Assembly (NCBI RefSeq): GCF_000276665.1 | Contig: NW_004955517.1 | Coordinates: 617,128-681,127, forward strand | DNA length: 64,000 bases | Direction: 5' to 3' | DNA from: Chinchilla lanigera | Taxonomy: Eukaryota; Chordata; Mammalia; Rodentia; Chinchillidae | In this document: positions 1 to 49,860 of the stretch, in pieces | Numbering within the stretch: the first letter of the stretch is position 1 | Layout: the number at the start of each line of letters is the position of its first letter | Notes under the pieces: model-generated | Database searches by the model: none | Told to the model about the DNA's origin: nothing | Seen by the model: only the letters and a program-made list of their open reading frames with translations | Made by a program: the position numbers and the translations under genes

Positions 1-945
1 CCACATTCCTCTTGTGACAGATTCCCCACCAGCCTGCCCCAATTGCTACTGACCTTCCTAGAAGTGAGGATATCTCTGGTCCTTCCCAGCTCAAGCTCTC
101 TCACCAAGAACAGTGTCGGGGAACAGACAGCCAGGTTCAGACCTTCATCTCTTCTGCCTTTCTCTTTCTCCATTATTATTTCTTTTTCAATTCTGTGAAA
201 TTTTTATTTTTCACTCTTGAACAATATTCCTTCCTCTCTAGGGGATAGTTGGAGCCCTAGTCCTTCCCAGCAGGCAGAGTAAGAGGCTGCAGGGATGAGT
301 GGCAGGCACTGAGGCAGACGCGTGCCCGAGATCTGGGGGGAACGGGACCAACTTGCACTTGGGTTCATATTTTACCCTTCTGTGCTGCCAAAAGAGCATC
401 CATCCGTCTTGTTTTGGTGTTGAGCTCATCCAAATAAAGAAGGCATTTCCTCTCCTGAAAGGCAGAGAGAAAAAAGAAAAGGAAAATTTAATTTTAACCA
501 TGCACTCCTGTGAAACTAAATATATACCCCTCCCCCTGTCCTGATTGGTCTGCTTCGATTGACAGGTGGGTCGGGTAGAAAGGAAATATCCTGGACTTAA
601 TTGTAAGTTAAGTCTCTCTTAATCCAGAAGAGCATTTGAGATTCTGTCCAAGTGTTCAATTTCCCAGGCCGCTGAGGTCTGTGAATTTCTTTTCCCAGCC
701 TCCAGGCTGCTGCAGTACAAGTCAGCATAGCTAATGCAGATAGATCTCCTGCCTCCCGCTCTCCTCCTCCCTCTGCTTTGATTCGATATGAACAGCCTGG
801 TAACTCCGATGCTGGGGAGAAATCTGACATAACTCTGCAGATGGCTAGGTTGCCGTGAAACACCTGGGGATTGTTCTTTAAGAAAAAGGTAACGTTTATA
901 TGCTAATGATTTCTTCCCCTCCCCTCCTTGTTGCTTATTTTTCAG
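1..945 (+). other. MAGI1: MAGI1 intron, 3' part only
   Basis: Intronic sequence leading to the exon at 946. Its end has a good pyrimidine tract (ttcttcccctcccctccttg) and ttttcag. I see no other feature in it. Confidence 0.6.
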
Positions 946-38511
<37,566 letters not shown>

Positions 38512-39805
38512 GCGCCTGCCGCGCCGGGGCGGACGCGGGGCCCCGCGGGCAGGGGCGTCCCGCGTGCGAAGTCCTAGACAATATGAAGTGTTGTGCCTGA
38601 TGTATATTAAAGAAAGTATTTTTAAATGCATACTTTTTTTGGAAGTTATTTGCCAAATACTGGCCCAAAGGGATAGAAATTTTGTTCTTAAGGAAACTGT
38701 AGAATCCCTAGCAAGTGTCCCCCTTTCGGGGCCGGCGGCCTCGCTGCTGGTGGAACGGGGCTGCTGTCGGTCGTCTTCTCAAAGTGAGGGAAGCTCACGC
38801 CCGGGTGACTGGACGCGGACTGTCAGGCGGTGACGCAGGGCTCTGCGGCAGACAGGAGCTGTCCTAAGAGCAGAGCGCGAGGAGGCGAGCTTCCGTCTGT
38901 GAAAGCTGAGGACAGGCCTGCCGGAGACGCTGAGATAGGCAAACCGTGTGACAGACTACTGCCGCAGATGAAGGGTATTTATAGCCCAACTGCAGAGCCG
39001 AGGAAGCTGGCGTTCTGGAGTTAGGACTGGCTCAGAGCGGCTCGCGCCCTCCCTGGCCGCGGAGGGCCGGCCTGAGACGGCTGAGTCCTCGGCGTCCGCA
39101 CCTGGCGTGAGAGCGCGTGGCGGCGCCTCTGCGGCCCTGCTGGCCCCGGGAGGAGCGGAGCACCAGCACCTGCGTCCTGAGCGCCCGTGTGAAGCCAAGT
39201 GGCAGGCGCACTGTAGGGCAGTGTGCTGGGTGCAAGGCAGACCTCTCCCTCCCCAACACAGAAAGCCCCGCCTTTAGCATAGGCGCATGGCTGTGCTGAG
39301 ACCCCCGGCGGGGAGCAGGGAACCGGCGGGCTTCCTGGAGGGACCCTGCTCTCTTGGGGTTTAAGAGCTGCGTACTGGGTCTGCTCGTTCCCCGAAGTTG
39401 AGCTTGATCGGCAGGGCAGGAGGGGCACGATCCCTATGGCTCCGAGCCTGTTTGGGAAACTTCTGCTATGGTGACCCTGTCCTGTGTGTCTGGGTAGCAG
39501 AACAGAGCGTAATGGTTTTCTTTTGAAAGAGACCCCTTCTTTTCTGACCCCTCAGGAGGTGTGGCTGGGTCGGTAGCCCGGGGTGTGGTCTAGAAGGATT
39601 ACTGCCTAGCTGAGCCAAACGTTTGCTTGTTCCTGTGGGACCATACAGCAAACCACCGCTTACAGCGCGTTGTGTATTTCTATAGTACTGTTTCGCACCG
39701 TCCACACGGACGCAGACCTTCGCAAGTCAATCACTGTTGTTCCCATGGTACTGTATTTTTAAAAAAAGGAAAAAGAAATGAATAAAACCAGCCAATCATT
39801 GTGTG
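38512..39805 (+). other. MAGI1: Probable 3' UTR of the long MAGI1 isoform
   Basis: Runs from the stop at 38509 to just past AATAAA at 39781. It contains no recognised interspersed repeat. It is GC- and CpG-rich at 38.7-39.3 kb, then AT-rich. An ATTAAA lies early (38607-38612) in tgtatattaaagaaag. The sequence stays repeat-free to about 40.3 kb, so a longer 3' UTR is possible. Confidence 0.6.
39781..39786 (+). terminator. Candidate poly-A signal AATAAA of the long MAGI1 isoform
   Basis: AATAAA in gaaatgaataaaaccagcc, followed about 20 bases later by a GU-rich ttgtgtgtacag, the expected layout of a mammalian poly-A site. Confidence 0.6.
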
Positions 39806-42800
39806 TACAGAGTTAAAAATTGTAATTAATAGAGCCTGTTTAAAAAAAAAAACAACTGTTGCCTTTTTTCTTGTATAAAAGAGAATTTATGAAACAGTTT
39901 AGCTGTGAGGAATGTGATATGTGTTTATATTTCTGAATATGAGCAAATTGATTTACGGGGATATATTTTAATGTAAACTAAATCAGGTATGTAAAGTTGC
40001 TTTAAAACAGGAGACTATATAAGTAATTCTCTACAGCTTTAGTCGGTTCGGGATGTCATCGTTCCCCCGTGGTGAGCCTGCTTGTGAATTATTGAGCACT
40101 TGTTCCCGTTCTCTGTTCTTCACTCGTTTATTTCCTGCGGTGTGCTATGGACTTAATGCTCTTTCTGTATTGATGAAAAGCAGTATGTGGGCCAATCTTT
40201 TTATAAAACACTATGCATATATAAATATTACATTGTTCATAGCTTTATTTGACTTATGGGTTTATAGGTAACACTAGAATAAGTAGCTGTAGTTGTGTAG
40301 ACGCTTACAGAACAAGTTCCTTTCCTGGAGCGGACACAGTGTACATTCTGTAGCTAAGAAGGTGGGAAAGACTGTGCTACTTTTATTTTCAGTTTTCCAC
40401 AGAAAGCATACACCGAGCTATAGTAGCAAGGAGAGGAAGAATACAGCTGAATAACAGTATTTTTTCACCAGTTTCCTAAGAGCAACCTAGGAGATTTTAT
40501 TCCTGAAATTCCACTGCTGGAATTTTCTCGCTAGTTGTAGTGCAATCTGGGATGTCAGACAACTGGCACTGAAGATTTTGGTCCAAGGTTTTAACCAAGT
40601 GAAATCAAGATCGGTTTCCAAATGCATCCTGGAGTCAACATTTTGATGCCTTTCTCGTTGTAAGAGATGATATTTGACATTTATAGCCTGCTCACTCCGC
40701 CTGAGCTCGCCTCAGTTCATGAGGACTTTTGGTGTGGCAATCTCTCCTTAACTCCATACATCAGATTTGCCCTGGAAATACTGTACTGTCCTGGGACTAT
40801 GCAGTCAGCAGAAAAATACAACTTTCTTTAAAGTACTGTAACTTTAAATTGGAAACTAATTCTTGTGAGCCTACTTTCCCTAATCTCCACTTCATGTAAA
40901 TGTGTTGATAAGCGATGATGGATAATATTTTATATGATTAAATCAAACCATTTAGGAATTTCCCTTCCATTTCACAGTTGATGCCTGAAAGAATGTAGCG
41001 GGGGGGGGGACTCAATACCCTACTTGTACTTTTTAAGTTTCTTTTGTGAAAGATTTTTAATGCATTTTTATTGTAAAATACATGGAAATGTATGCATTCC
41101 ATAACCACTATGGCTTCTGGATTGATAACTTCCTTGTCTCCATGTTGTCTCAAATATATCAACATCAAGTGATCAGTTGAGGGCACCTGATAGCAACCCC
41201 AGAGTACCATTCTGGTGGAGCAGAGTGAACCGAGCCTGTGCAGCGAGGTGCCTTGCAACCTGCAGCGTGGGTCAGAGCGCAGCTGCCTCCTCCTCACCGG
41301 GAGCCTGTTAGAAACACAGATTCCCAGAGCCCATTCCAGACCGAAGCTGTTGCAGTGAGAGTCTGACAGGATTCTCAGCTAATCCGCACACGCGAGCATT
41401 TGGGCAGCATGATGAGCATAGGACACTGGAGATAAAACACATTCTGCCAAGCCAAGAGCTTCCTCCCTTCCTAACGGTGCTCGGCGGGTTCTCAGCCTCT
41501 TCATACCTCCCCTTGCCCGTGCAGGGGCAAACCTCACGGGGGTGCAAGCAGCTGAGGTGCTTGGCACGCCTCCGTCCTCAGAAGGTCTCCACCAGAGGAC
41601 ACTGAAACTTTCGAGGGTTTTCTAAACAGCAGTGAGTAACCTACTCTTTCCCTTGCCCTGGTTTATTTTCCAATCAAAATGAAGAAATACATTTTTCTCT
41701 ATTAAAACAGAGAAGCCTTTGATTTTAACTATAAAATTAATAAATAGTACGACTTCTGGTACCTTACAGGTATAATTATATTCACCATTGTTTTGTAAGA
41801 TGAAGCCAAAATGCTATGCTCAGAAAATGAGATCAAAAAAGTCTCAGAGCACAATTTTTGAGGATATATATATATGGGGGGCTCCCAATCATACTGGATG
41901 AAAAAGCAACCACCCATTAGCATATGATGATTTAACACGTGTCCAGCTGGATTGTGTAGCTTCAGGTAACTTTCCCTTCACACCATTTGCAATTGTTCTG
42001 TGGGCGCTTAGTGTTCGAGATGCTCCTACAGAACCTGAGCCTTGGCATTCAGAAGGGTACTGTGTTAATAACAGGTCTTCCTACAGTTCATCTGCTTTGC
42101 TGAATTTTATTTTGCCACCAACAGGGTAATCATGGACACTGCTCACCTGGTTAGTATCTCTTTTGTTAAAGATAGCATCTAGAAACGGTCCCTAGCTTAA
42201 CCAACCATTAAAGCTGTTTGTAAACCACTTAATGTCATGAAAGTTCTTTACCTGTTGTAAATAGCTACACTGAGAAGAATTGGCTAAGAATCAGTTATAG
42301 CTGCCCAGATTTCCCCTGCTGACGGGCAGGCTGAGGCCGCCTTTGATGGTGTGCGTTGATCTTCAAAGGAAGAGCCCTTTCTCATGGTTCCAGGGGACTC
42401 TTATATGTAGCAACACCATCAGTGCTGTGCACACTCAGAACTGTGAGATCTGATCACTTCTTAAATACCTGTGACCAGCCCACAAGAAGGGAGAGGACAG
42501 GGCTCAGGCCTCTCCAACACAGTTGATGTATTTTGCAGGAGTGGGTGTTCTACAAGAGCTTTGACCAGTTCCCTCCAGCCACAGTTATATGCATCCTGGT
42601 CATAGACATTAGGTGTACACCATATCCAAGGCACACAGGGTTCTTTTGAAAGTATGGCCATACGTGATGTGGTACTAACTTGCACTGCATGGTCAGTATT
42701 CAGGTCCTGTGGGACTGCTGCCTTTACTGCGTTGAACTGCAAAGCACATTGTGTGTCTCTGGAGGAGGTGAGAAGGACATGGTCTACACAGTCTACAGCC

Positions 42801-43800
42801 CCAAACACCTTGCCAGTAAGCGCTGGCTCTTGTGCCCTTCAGGGAATAACTTCTCTTCAGTCTCACAGAATCCTAGAATTGAAGAGGAAAAGGCTGGTGA
42901 TTCCTTCCTGTGTAATAGCCGAGGCATGTTCCCCAGTGACACACTTTCTCTACACATGTACTGAAGACCAGTTCTGTCACATACCTGGGGGGGCCAGGAA
43001 CACCTGCATTTTGGTGTGGAAAGCTGATGGTTGATTGGGAAAAGAAAATTAGTGTACATGGACGCCATAAAAGCAGAGGCACAGGGCCCTGTGATACTGG
43101 TTAACAGGAGATTTTGCCAAGCTGAGAAATGTTACAGTTCAGCTGAGACAAAAGGGAGAGAGGAATGAACTGGGGATGGAGCACAGGACAGGCCATGGCT
43201 GGAGGCACAGAGGCGAGAGTATGGTCTAAATCCCAAGAGCCCAGCCAGCCTGTTCCAGCTCTGATTCAGGATAGTGGGTGACAAATGCGGAGCTTTCGCA
43301 GAGCCTCTAGGGAGCTGTGTGTGTGCTGAGCAAGGGGACGGTGACCAGGCCGGGTGTGAGTGAGAGAGGGCCTCACAGTAACAGGCCTGGCCAGCTGGAG
43401 GAGGGCCGGGGGATGGCCGCCGGTGCTTTCCTGGCAGCGACCCCTACCGTGAAATCCCGTGGGGGAGCTCTGTCTGGGAGAACCCTGGCCCAGGCTGCCC
43501 ATCCTCTTACCAGCGTAACTCACTGTCTTTCCAGTCTGTAGCCTACTTTTCCCCGTACCCGAGTCAGTCCATGCAGAACCCTCTGTACCCAGTCTCTTCT
43601 GCTGAAGTCAGTAACTTACTGCTCTGTCTGCTTTTCTCTAGGTTTATAAATTCTCATCTACTAACCACTCTTTTTTTTACATCTGGTCGACAGCAGCTTT
43701 CTTGAGCTGCAGAGCCTGGTGAAGGTTGTCGAGGCCCTGCCAGACATCCACACTGGTGCTGTGAGAGGACCCACCTCTATGATGCCCCGTGTTGAGAAGC
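39806..43800. other. Downstream flank of MAGI1, no gene recognised
   Basis: AT-rich and repeat-poor to about 41.2 kb, possibly including extended 3' UTR. A MER5-like remnant lies near 41.26 kb. A stretch at 42.3-43.07 kb contains a minus-strand ORF of 115 codons (42461-42808), but it resembles no protein I know and I see no repeat signature there. Confidence 0.5.
41260..41400 (-). mobile_element. MER5A-like hAT DNA transposon, reverse orientation
   Basis: Reads cgggagcctgttagaaacac, agattcccagagcccattcc, agagtctgacaggattctca, the order of a reverse MER5A element. Confidence 0.55.
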
Positions 43801-44269
43801 ACCTTTGTTTTAATTTAGAAAACTAATGCGTACTTGTAATGCAATATTCAAGCATTTTGGGAGAATATAAAAATTAAAGGTGGCATTCTTCCTCACCACC
43901 AGTCAGTCCCAGTCTACAGAAATAATTGCTGCGAACCACAGGGTTTATAACATTCGTAATCTTTATCTGCATATATGTGAAGGTATCTGTATAAAGTTAT
44001 TTTAAATGGACACTGATTTTTATTGACCATTTCCTTACATACCAAGGATATTTTCACGTTAGGAATATATGTATAAACACATACACCTTAAAAGAAAACC
44101 TCAGATACCTCCTCTGTTCCCACACCCTGCCTCTGGCGGCCTTCCCCTTTGAGTTGCTGTAGCAGCTGCTTCACTTTCCCCCACCTTTCCCTGGCCTACC
44201 TATATATTCTCAACTAAAAGACCCCCCTCCCTACTGTGGGCCCAGAGACCCCCTGTGGCATGGGCCCTC

Positions 44270-44895
44270 CTTCTATCTGACTCTCCCTCACCTACTCTAC
44301 TCCAGCCACACCCCCGCACACAGCCAGTCTTGAGGGCTTTGTCCTGGCCAGTCCCGACCCGGTTCTTTCACAGATAGCTGTGCCTGACTCCCTCACTTTA
44401 TTGAAATCTTTGCCCAAATCTCATTCTCCCAATGCAGCCTTCCCTGGCCAACCTGCATTTTAAAATTCCAGCTGGATTCTTCTGTTCTTTTTCCTTCATG
44501 GCGCTTTGTACCCTTCGCCAGCGGCAGCTGATGTGCCGTCCTATCATCTCAGTGCTGACCACCTGTTCCGCTCCTCTAAAATCAAGGCCAGTTTTTGGGA
44601 TATGCGACCTGTCAACCATGCAGGGCCATGCATGAGATGTCTTTATGCATCATATATTTAATTCTCTCTGCCATAGTCTTAAGTTTTTAGTAACTTTTGA
44701 ACAAGGAACCTCTTATTTTCAGTTTTCACTGGTTCCTGCAAATTTTGTTGCTGATGCTGTCTGGAAAGTAAGCTTCCCAAGGCTGGAGTCTTAATGTAAG
44801 TTTCCAGAGGGCAGAGATCTTTGTTCTGATCTTTGGTGAATCACAAATTCCAGCAACAAGACTTGTCCCCTAGTTGGTGCTCGGTAAATGGTGCT
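44270..44895 (+). mobile_element. LINE L2 3' region
   Basis: Reads gactccctcactttattgaa, atctttgcccaaatctcatt, gcagccttccctggccaacc, ggcgctttgtacccttcgcc, then ggcagagatctttgttctga and tagttggtgctcggtaaatg. The order is that of the L2 ORF end and 3' terminus; the span may include a small unrelated piece near 44.65-44.78 kb. Confidence 0.65.
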
Positions 44896-45197
44896 CCCTC
44901 AATAGCTGCATATTCTGCAGTCAGCGGCAACGTAAGAGTCGCTATTACAAAAACATGTTGCGGTGAGCAACCTTTCACTTAAAACTCAGGACCCTTGAGT
45001 GGTTAGATATGGTGAAGGGATAAATAGTGACTCCTAGTTCATTTTTATTTCTGGTGACATTGATATTATTGAGAATTTGCATGCTTTCATTGAGAACAGC
45101 TGTTTTTTTGGTTTTGTTTTTTAGCAAAGTGCTTGCAGGCTGTGGGGCTATTTCCCATCCGATGAGGGCTTCCCAGCACTGCATAATGGCTAAACCA

Positions 45198-45330
45198 AAG
45201 GTTCATAGCCATAGTGCAGTGATACTACCTGGGGGCTTTGAAAAGCCGCCCAGAGGTTCTGTTGTAATGGGTCTGGCTGGAGACCAGCTTTGTAAAAGGT
45301 CCCCGGTGATTCTCAGAGGCAGCCATTAAA
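45198..45330 (+). mobile_element. MER5A-like hAT DNA transposon remnant
   Basis: Diverged match: tactacctgggggctttgaa, cccagaggttctgttgtaat, gggtctggctggagacc, ccccggtgattctcagaggc. Confidence 0.4.
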
Positions 45331-47500
45331 TTCTCCATCTTTAATGTCACTGTGGACCAAGAGGAACTCAGGAAACTGTTTTCTGCTTTCTTTTTTCTCC
45401 ATGGGCTGTCTGCTCTTACCTTTTAAAGTCTGCAGTAGGGCAGGGGCTCCAAGGAGCGATAGTTCAAGATTATTTTCTCAAATTCCCATCTGCATGAGGC
45501 AATGAGTCCAACATAAACCTGACAGGCATGTATGTGTCAATTGTGGATCGCCTTATATTCTTGTCACCTCTGAGTTTATTCACTACGAAGGACAGTGGAG
45601 CGGTCCCCACCTTCTCTAAAAGAGGTCGGAAGCACATAAGTGTACCAAGATTTAGTTGGAGCACTTCTTTCCCCTAAATGCCTGTGAGAAATATTTTAAT
45701 ACTCTTATTTAAATGGAACATGTGGTATGTTAAAACTTAACGAGAGAGAGAGTATTGAATAATGAGCAGTTAGCAGTCAGGAGGAGGCAAGAGTGTTTTT
45801 CAGCAAGTTCTTAGCTTCCAGAGTATTTCTGATGCCTTCCCCTACTACTACTTTTAGCATACAGAGCTGGAGCTGAAAAATGTGCTATTAATGAATGAGT
45901 AGATTGTGGCATTCCTATGACCAAAATAACATTCAAGCTTTAAAATTTGAGAAGAAAAGTATCCTTGGGAAGGGGCTGCTGGCAGTAAATCCCATTGATC
46001 GAGAAGCTCTGAAATTAACAGGAGAAACGCTTACATGGGTCTAGGCAGGTAGCTCAGACTCCACACTGACATGAGGGGCCCTAACTCAGGACCAAGGGGG
46101 CTTAAAAATACATCTGAAATAGTATTGAAATCTGGAACTAAGTAGTGGCCTTCTTCACTTGCTGCAGAATGTGGCAGAACTAGTGAGATTTGTAGCTATC
46201 TCTCCCAAGCTGTCGTTTGGAGTCACTTCCTCCAGGGGCAATTTTATGAGGCAGTCTCCACTGATCCCCTGGAAATCACAGCTTAGATGATTTAACTGCT
46301 TCTATTGGCTTAGTCCAAAGCAGTTTGTTAGCAAGTATGTACTGAGTAGCTTTTCCAGGCATGATCCTGGGCACTCATGTCAAACAAAGCTATGAAACCC
46401 CCACCTCTCTGTGGTTTTAGAATTTGGCAGGAGAGCCAGACATTAGGTAATTAAGTTGTCTCATGGTGAGAGCTCTGGAGGTGTGTGTGGTCCCTTGAGT
46501 GTCTGTAGCGGGGGACTCCTTCTGCACAATGCAGAGAAGGGAAACAGCGAGGGAGAAGAGCTTTCCAAGGAGAAAGGGAGATGTGGGCAAAGGCCTCGTC
46601 TTGGGGGAGGTGCTTGCTCCTATTGTCCACGGCGGGCCTTGAACTATGGACCTAGCGGAGTGAGGGAGGAAACAGTCAAGACAAAAACCTTGTTTGTGAG
46701 CCTCAGGGAGAAAGACTCGCTGCCTCTTCCCAGAAGGGGAGAAGAGAGACCCAACGAGTGGTTTACAGGGGCCAAGCAGCTTCCTCAGACCTTTGCTAAA
46801 ATAAACCCTACAACACAAAGCAGCAAGGGCAGCCCATGTCTAACGTCTGGGTGAGCCTAAAGCCTACAGAGCAACTTCAAATGTTTTCTTTGTCCTTCCT
46901 ACAAGAGCCAGTGTGTGGGTTCTAGGAAGCAGGCTTGGGTTGGAAGCACCTTCGCTGGCATTAGCTGGTCTTAAAAACGTGTGACCTGGGCACACTTTCC
47001 TGAGATAGATGGGCTGAATTACTAAGCATTCATGAGTGCTTTGAAATCACTCGGTCTGTCTTATGAAGTTTCCCCTTCAACCTACTTCAGTTTTAGTTTA
47101 GAAATATATTTCACAGGTTGCATTTTTATTACTGTGATACATTTTGCCTGGATTGTTTTCTTGTTTCACTCTTCATTTTTGTTAAGAATTTATTTCCTTT
47201 CTCTTCCTGCTTCCATAGAAATGGATGAGAAATCCCAAGGTACATGCCTAGCTCATGAAAGTGTCTTTTATTTCCTATTATTTGAAATTGAATTTGATTC
47301 TGAGGAACATGTTCTTCTTTTGCACCCCTCACTTTATTCCAATAGGTTATCAGTGGTTATGCTCAAATGCAGAGAAATGGCCTAATACATTTTTAGAATT
47401 TAGAGCAGAAAGAGCTGTATATTCTCCTTGACTTTGTTCTACTTTTAGGGGGTGCTGGATGTGTCACTGCTGAGAATGTGATCCAAGCTTTGAGAAAACA
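45331..47500. other. Intergenic, no gene recognised
   Basis: Contains overlapping ORFs of 132-133 codons on opposite strands at 46417-46854, but neither resembles a known protein and they mirror each other. An old repeat-like stretch may lie near 46.33-46.45 kb. Confidence 0.5.
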
Positions 47501-47509
47501 GCTGTTGAG

Positions 47510-47619
47510 GGGCTGGGGATTTAGCTCTGCAGCACAGCACCTGCCTGGCAAGCTCGAGGTAGTGAGTTCGATTCCCAGTACCGGAAAAAAACAAAAAACA
47601 AAACAAAACAAAAAAACAA
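47510..47619 (+). mobile_element. ID SINE with target-site duplication
   Basis: Body gggctggggatttagctctg…gagttcgattcccagtaccg with an A/C-rich tail. Flanked by agctgttgag at 47500-47509 and 47620-47629 (10 bases, perfect). Confidence 0.92.
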
Positions 47620-47713
47620 AGCTGTTGAGAGAAAAAAAAAAACCTAAATTTTGTTATATGATACAGATAATACATAGTACATTAGCTACATTAAAACAAA
47701 CAAAACAAAAACA

Positions 47714-47828
47714 GGCCAGAGTAGTACTCTCCTATAATCCTGTCTACTCAGGAGACTAAGGCAGAAGGATTACAAGTTCAAGGCCACCCTGGGCAACTTA
47801 GTGATACTCTGTCTCAAAAAAATAAGTA
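47714..47828 (+). mobile_element. B1 SINE
   Basis: Reads tcctataatcctgtctactc, aggagactaaggcagaagga, ttcaaggccaccctgggcaa, gatactctgtctcaaaaaaa. Confidence 0.75.
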
Positions 47829-47933
47829 AGTCAAAGGAGGTTGAGATGGCTGTCACACGGCGCTACAGTGTCCTTGACTTTGATCCTCAGGACTGAAAAC
47901 AAATGCATACAATAAAAACCCCTCTTGACCCAG

Positions 47934-47990
47934 CTCCTCCCAGAACACTGTTCTCCTCCCAGAGCATTGTTCTCCTCCCAGAACACTGTT
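47934..47990. repeat. Tandem repeat, three 19-base units
   Basis: Three units of ctcctcccagaacactgtt; the middle one differs at two positions (ctcctcccagagcattgtt). Confidence 0.9.
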
Positions 47991-48951
47991 GTCAAGTGGT
48001 CAAGCTGGAGTCCTTCTAGACACAGGCTGTGTGCAATGCTCAGAGCACTATTACAGCACACTATTGCCAGTGTGGACCTAATTGTGTCGGTAGGGTATTA
48101 AAATGATGCGCACACAATAATGTACCTGTTGGGTAGTATTCTCTTTTGGTACTTGTAATCTTGCCTAATTTACCAGGCCAGTGCATATTCTCATGCCTGA
48201 TTTTTGGGTTGGTTTTTATTTTATTTTGTTAACTGCTGATTGGTATTTTGTGGTATAGTATATTGATCTGTCAACAGACTCACCAGCTACGGAGCTTCAA
48301 CAACTGACCTTAGTGTTCCCCTGGCTCTGGGGGCCAGGCATCCCGCATCAAGGAACCAGCACGGGTTTTGGTGAAGCCTGTGGCCCTTGCTTGCAGGGTG
48401 TGTCTCCTCATGTCCTCATGTGGCCATTACATTTCTGATGACTCTTTCTTGAGGACAGTGGCCCTATCAGATTAGGACCCCTCTTTATGATGTTATTTAA
48501 CCTTAGTTATGTTCTTAAAGGTCTTAAAAGGGATTCATTACATACATGAATTTTATAGTTTGGATATTCTATACTTTATTAATCTCTTTAATGCTGTCTG
48601 GTATGGAGTAAATTCCTGTACTTCTTAAACACAGCATAGTTTCCCCACCCCCTTGGTATAAAATAAAAGTAACCAAGGTTTCCTTCACCTCTGGGGGTGG
48701 ACAGACAGGGAAAGAAGGAATGAAGATGGGGAGAGATAGAAGGGCAAGGGACTGATTTTTTTAAAGAGACACCCAATTATTCATTCGCAGTAGCCCACAG
48801 AGTTTTCAGCTTCTCTCTCTCTCTAAGCAACAAAGTGGGAGAAATTGGCAGTTGGGGATGCAAAGTGAGAGGAGGCAGATGAGGCCAGAAATGTCCTGTG
48901 TGGGCTGCAAGCTTTCCTTCAAAATTAGCACTGCTAGTGGGGAACCTGGTG

Positions 48952-49335
48952 TTGGGTTTCTATATAGTCTAGATGTGCCCCAAGTCTCATGCACTCATAG
49001 GTGGGGCTTGGGAGGTAACTGGATTGTGGGTGTGTGATCCTTGATCGTGGGTGTGTGATACTGCATTACTCCCCTAATGGGTTTATAGTTTGAAGGGGAG
49101 GCCTGCTGGGCAGAGGTAGGTCAGTGTGAGTGTGGTCTAAGGGTGTATCTCCCTTCTTATGCCTTAATGGCTCCCTGCTTTCTGCCTGCTTCACCATGAA
49201 CTGTTTCTCCTCCGCCATGCCACTTCGCCTTGGAGCAATGTGAATATGGACTGAAACCTCTACAAACTACGTCTGCCCCTTTAACGTGTGGGTTTTGAGT
49301 ATTTTGTCCCAGCAAGAAGACAGTAACTAAGATAC
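48952..49335 (+). mobile_element. ERVL-MaLR solo LTR, forward orientation
   Basis: Reads atagtctagatgtgccccaa, gcttgggaggtaactggatt, ggctccctgcttt-like middle, ttcaccatgaactgtttctc, gaatatggactgaaacctct and ends ttttgtcccagcaagaagac…gtaactaa. Order and length fit a MaLR-type LTR. No viral coding sequence is present. Confidence 0.6.
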
Positions 49336-49644
49336 CTGGAAGACTTAGAAAGCTCCAGGCAACAGGCAGACTCTTCCAGCTCTGTTTCCAGACATACCCA
49401 ATCAGACTTCACTGGACTTATGTCCAGTGACCAAAATGACATCTTCCCCTTTTGCACATCTTCCAAGGAGCTTTGTGCGCATGCTCAGCAAAGTTCCCTA
49501 TGCCAGGGGAAGCGCTGGACTTCTTCATTTGGATAAAAGAGGAATGATTCAGGAAAGAAAAAGCATTTTTTTCTCCCAATAAATCTGCAAGAGTCTTTGG
49601 TCATAAGCAGTGCTGGATAGAAATCGTTTGACCTCTAGCTGAAG

Positions 49645-49860
49645 TCGGTTGTTCTCACGTACAGGCAATTTTGATGACCAGGGAGCAGTCAGCAGTTTCT
49701 AGACACAGTGTGGTTGTTGTTTGGAGGAGGAGTTGTAAGCCCCTGGCATCTGCGGGGTTGAGGCCAGGGATGCTGCTGAACTGCCAGCAGTGCACAGGAC
49801 AGTCCTTTAACAATAAATTACCCAACCCAAAAAGTCAGCATTGCTGAAGTTCAGAGACTT
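49645..49860 (+). mobile_element. Ancient hAT-type DNA transposon remnant
   Basis: Reads ctcacgtacaggcaattttg, cccctggcatctgcggggtt, gaggccagggatgctgctga, cagtgcacaggacagtcctt, ttacccaacccaaaaagtca. Same family as the copy at 24.0 kb. Confidence 0.55.

Noticed and set aside
46417..46854. Overlapping 132- and 133-codon ORFs on opposite strands
   Set aside because: No similarity to a known family, no splice or promoter context, mirrored reading frames.
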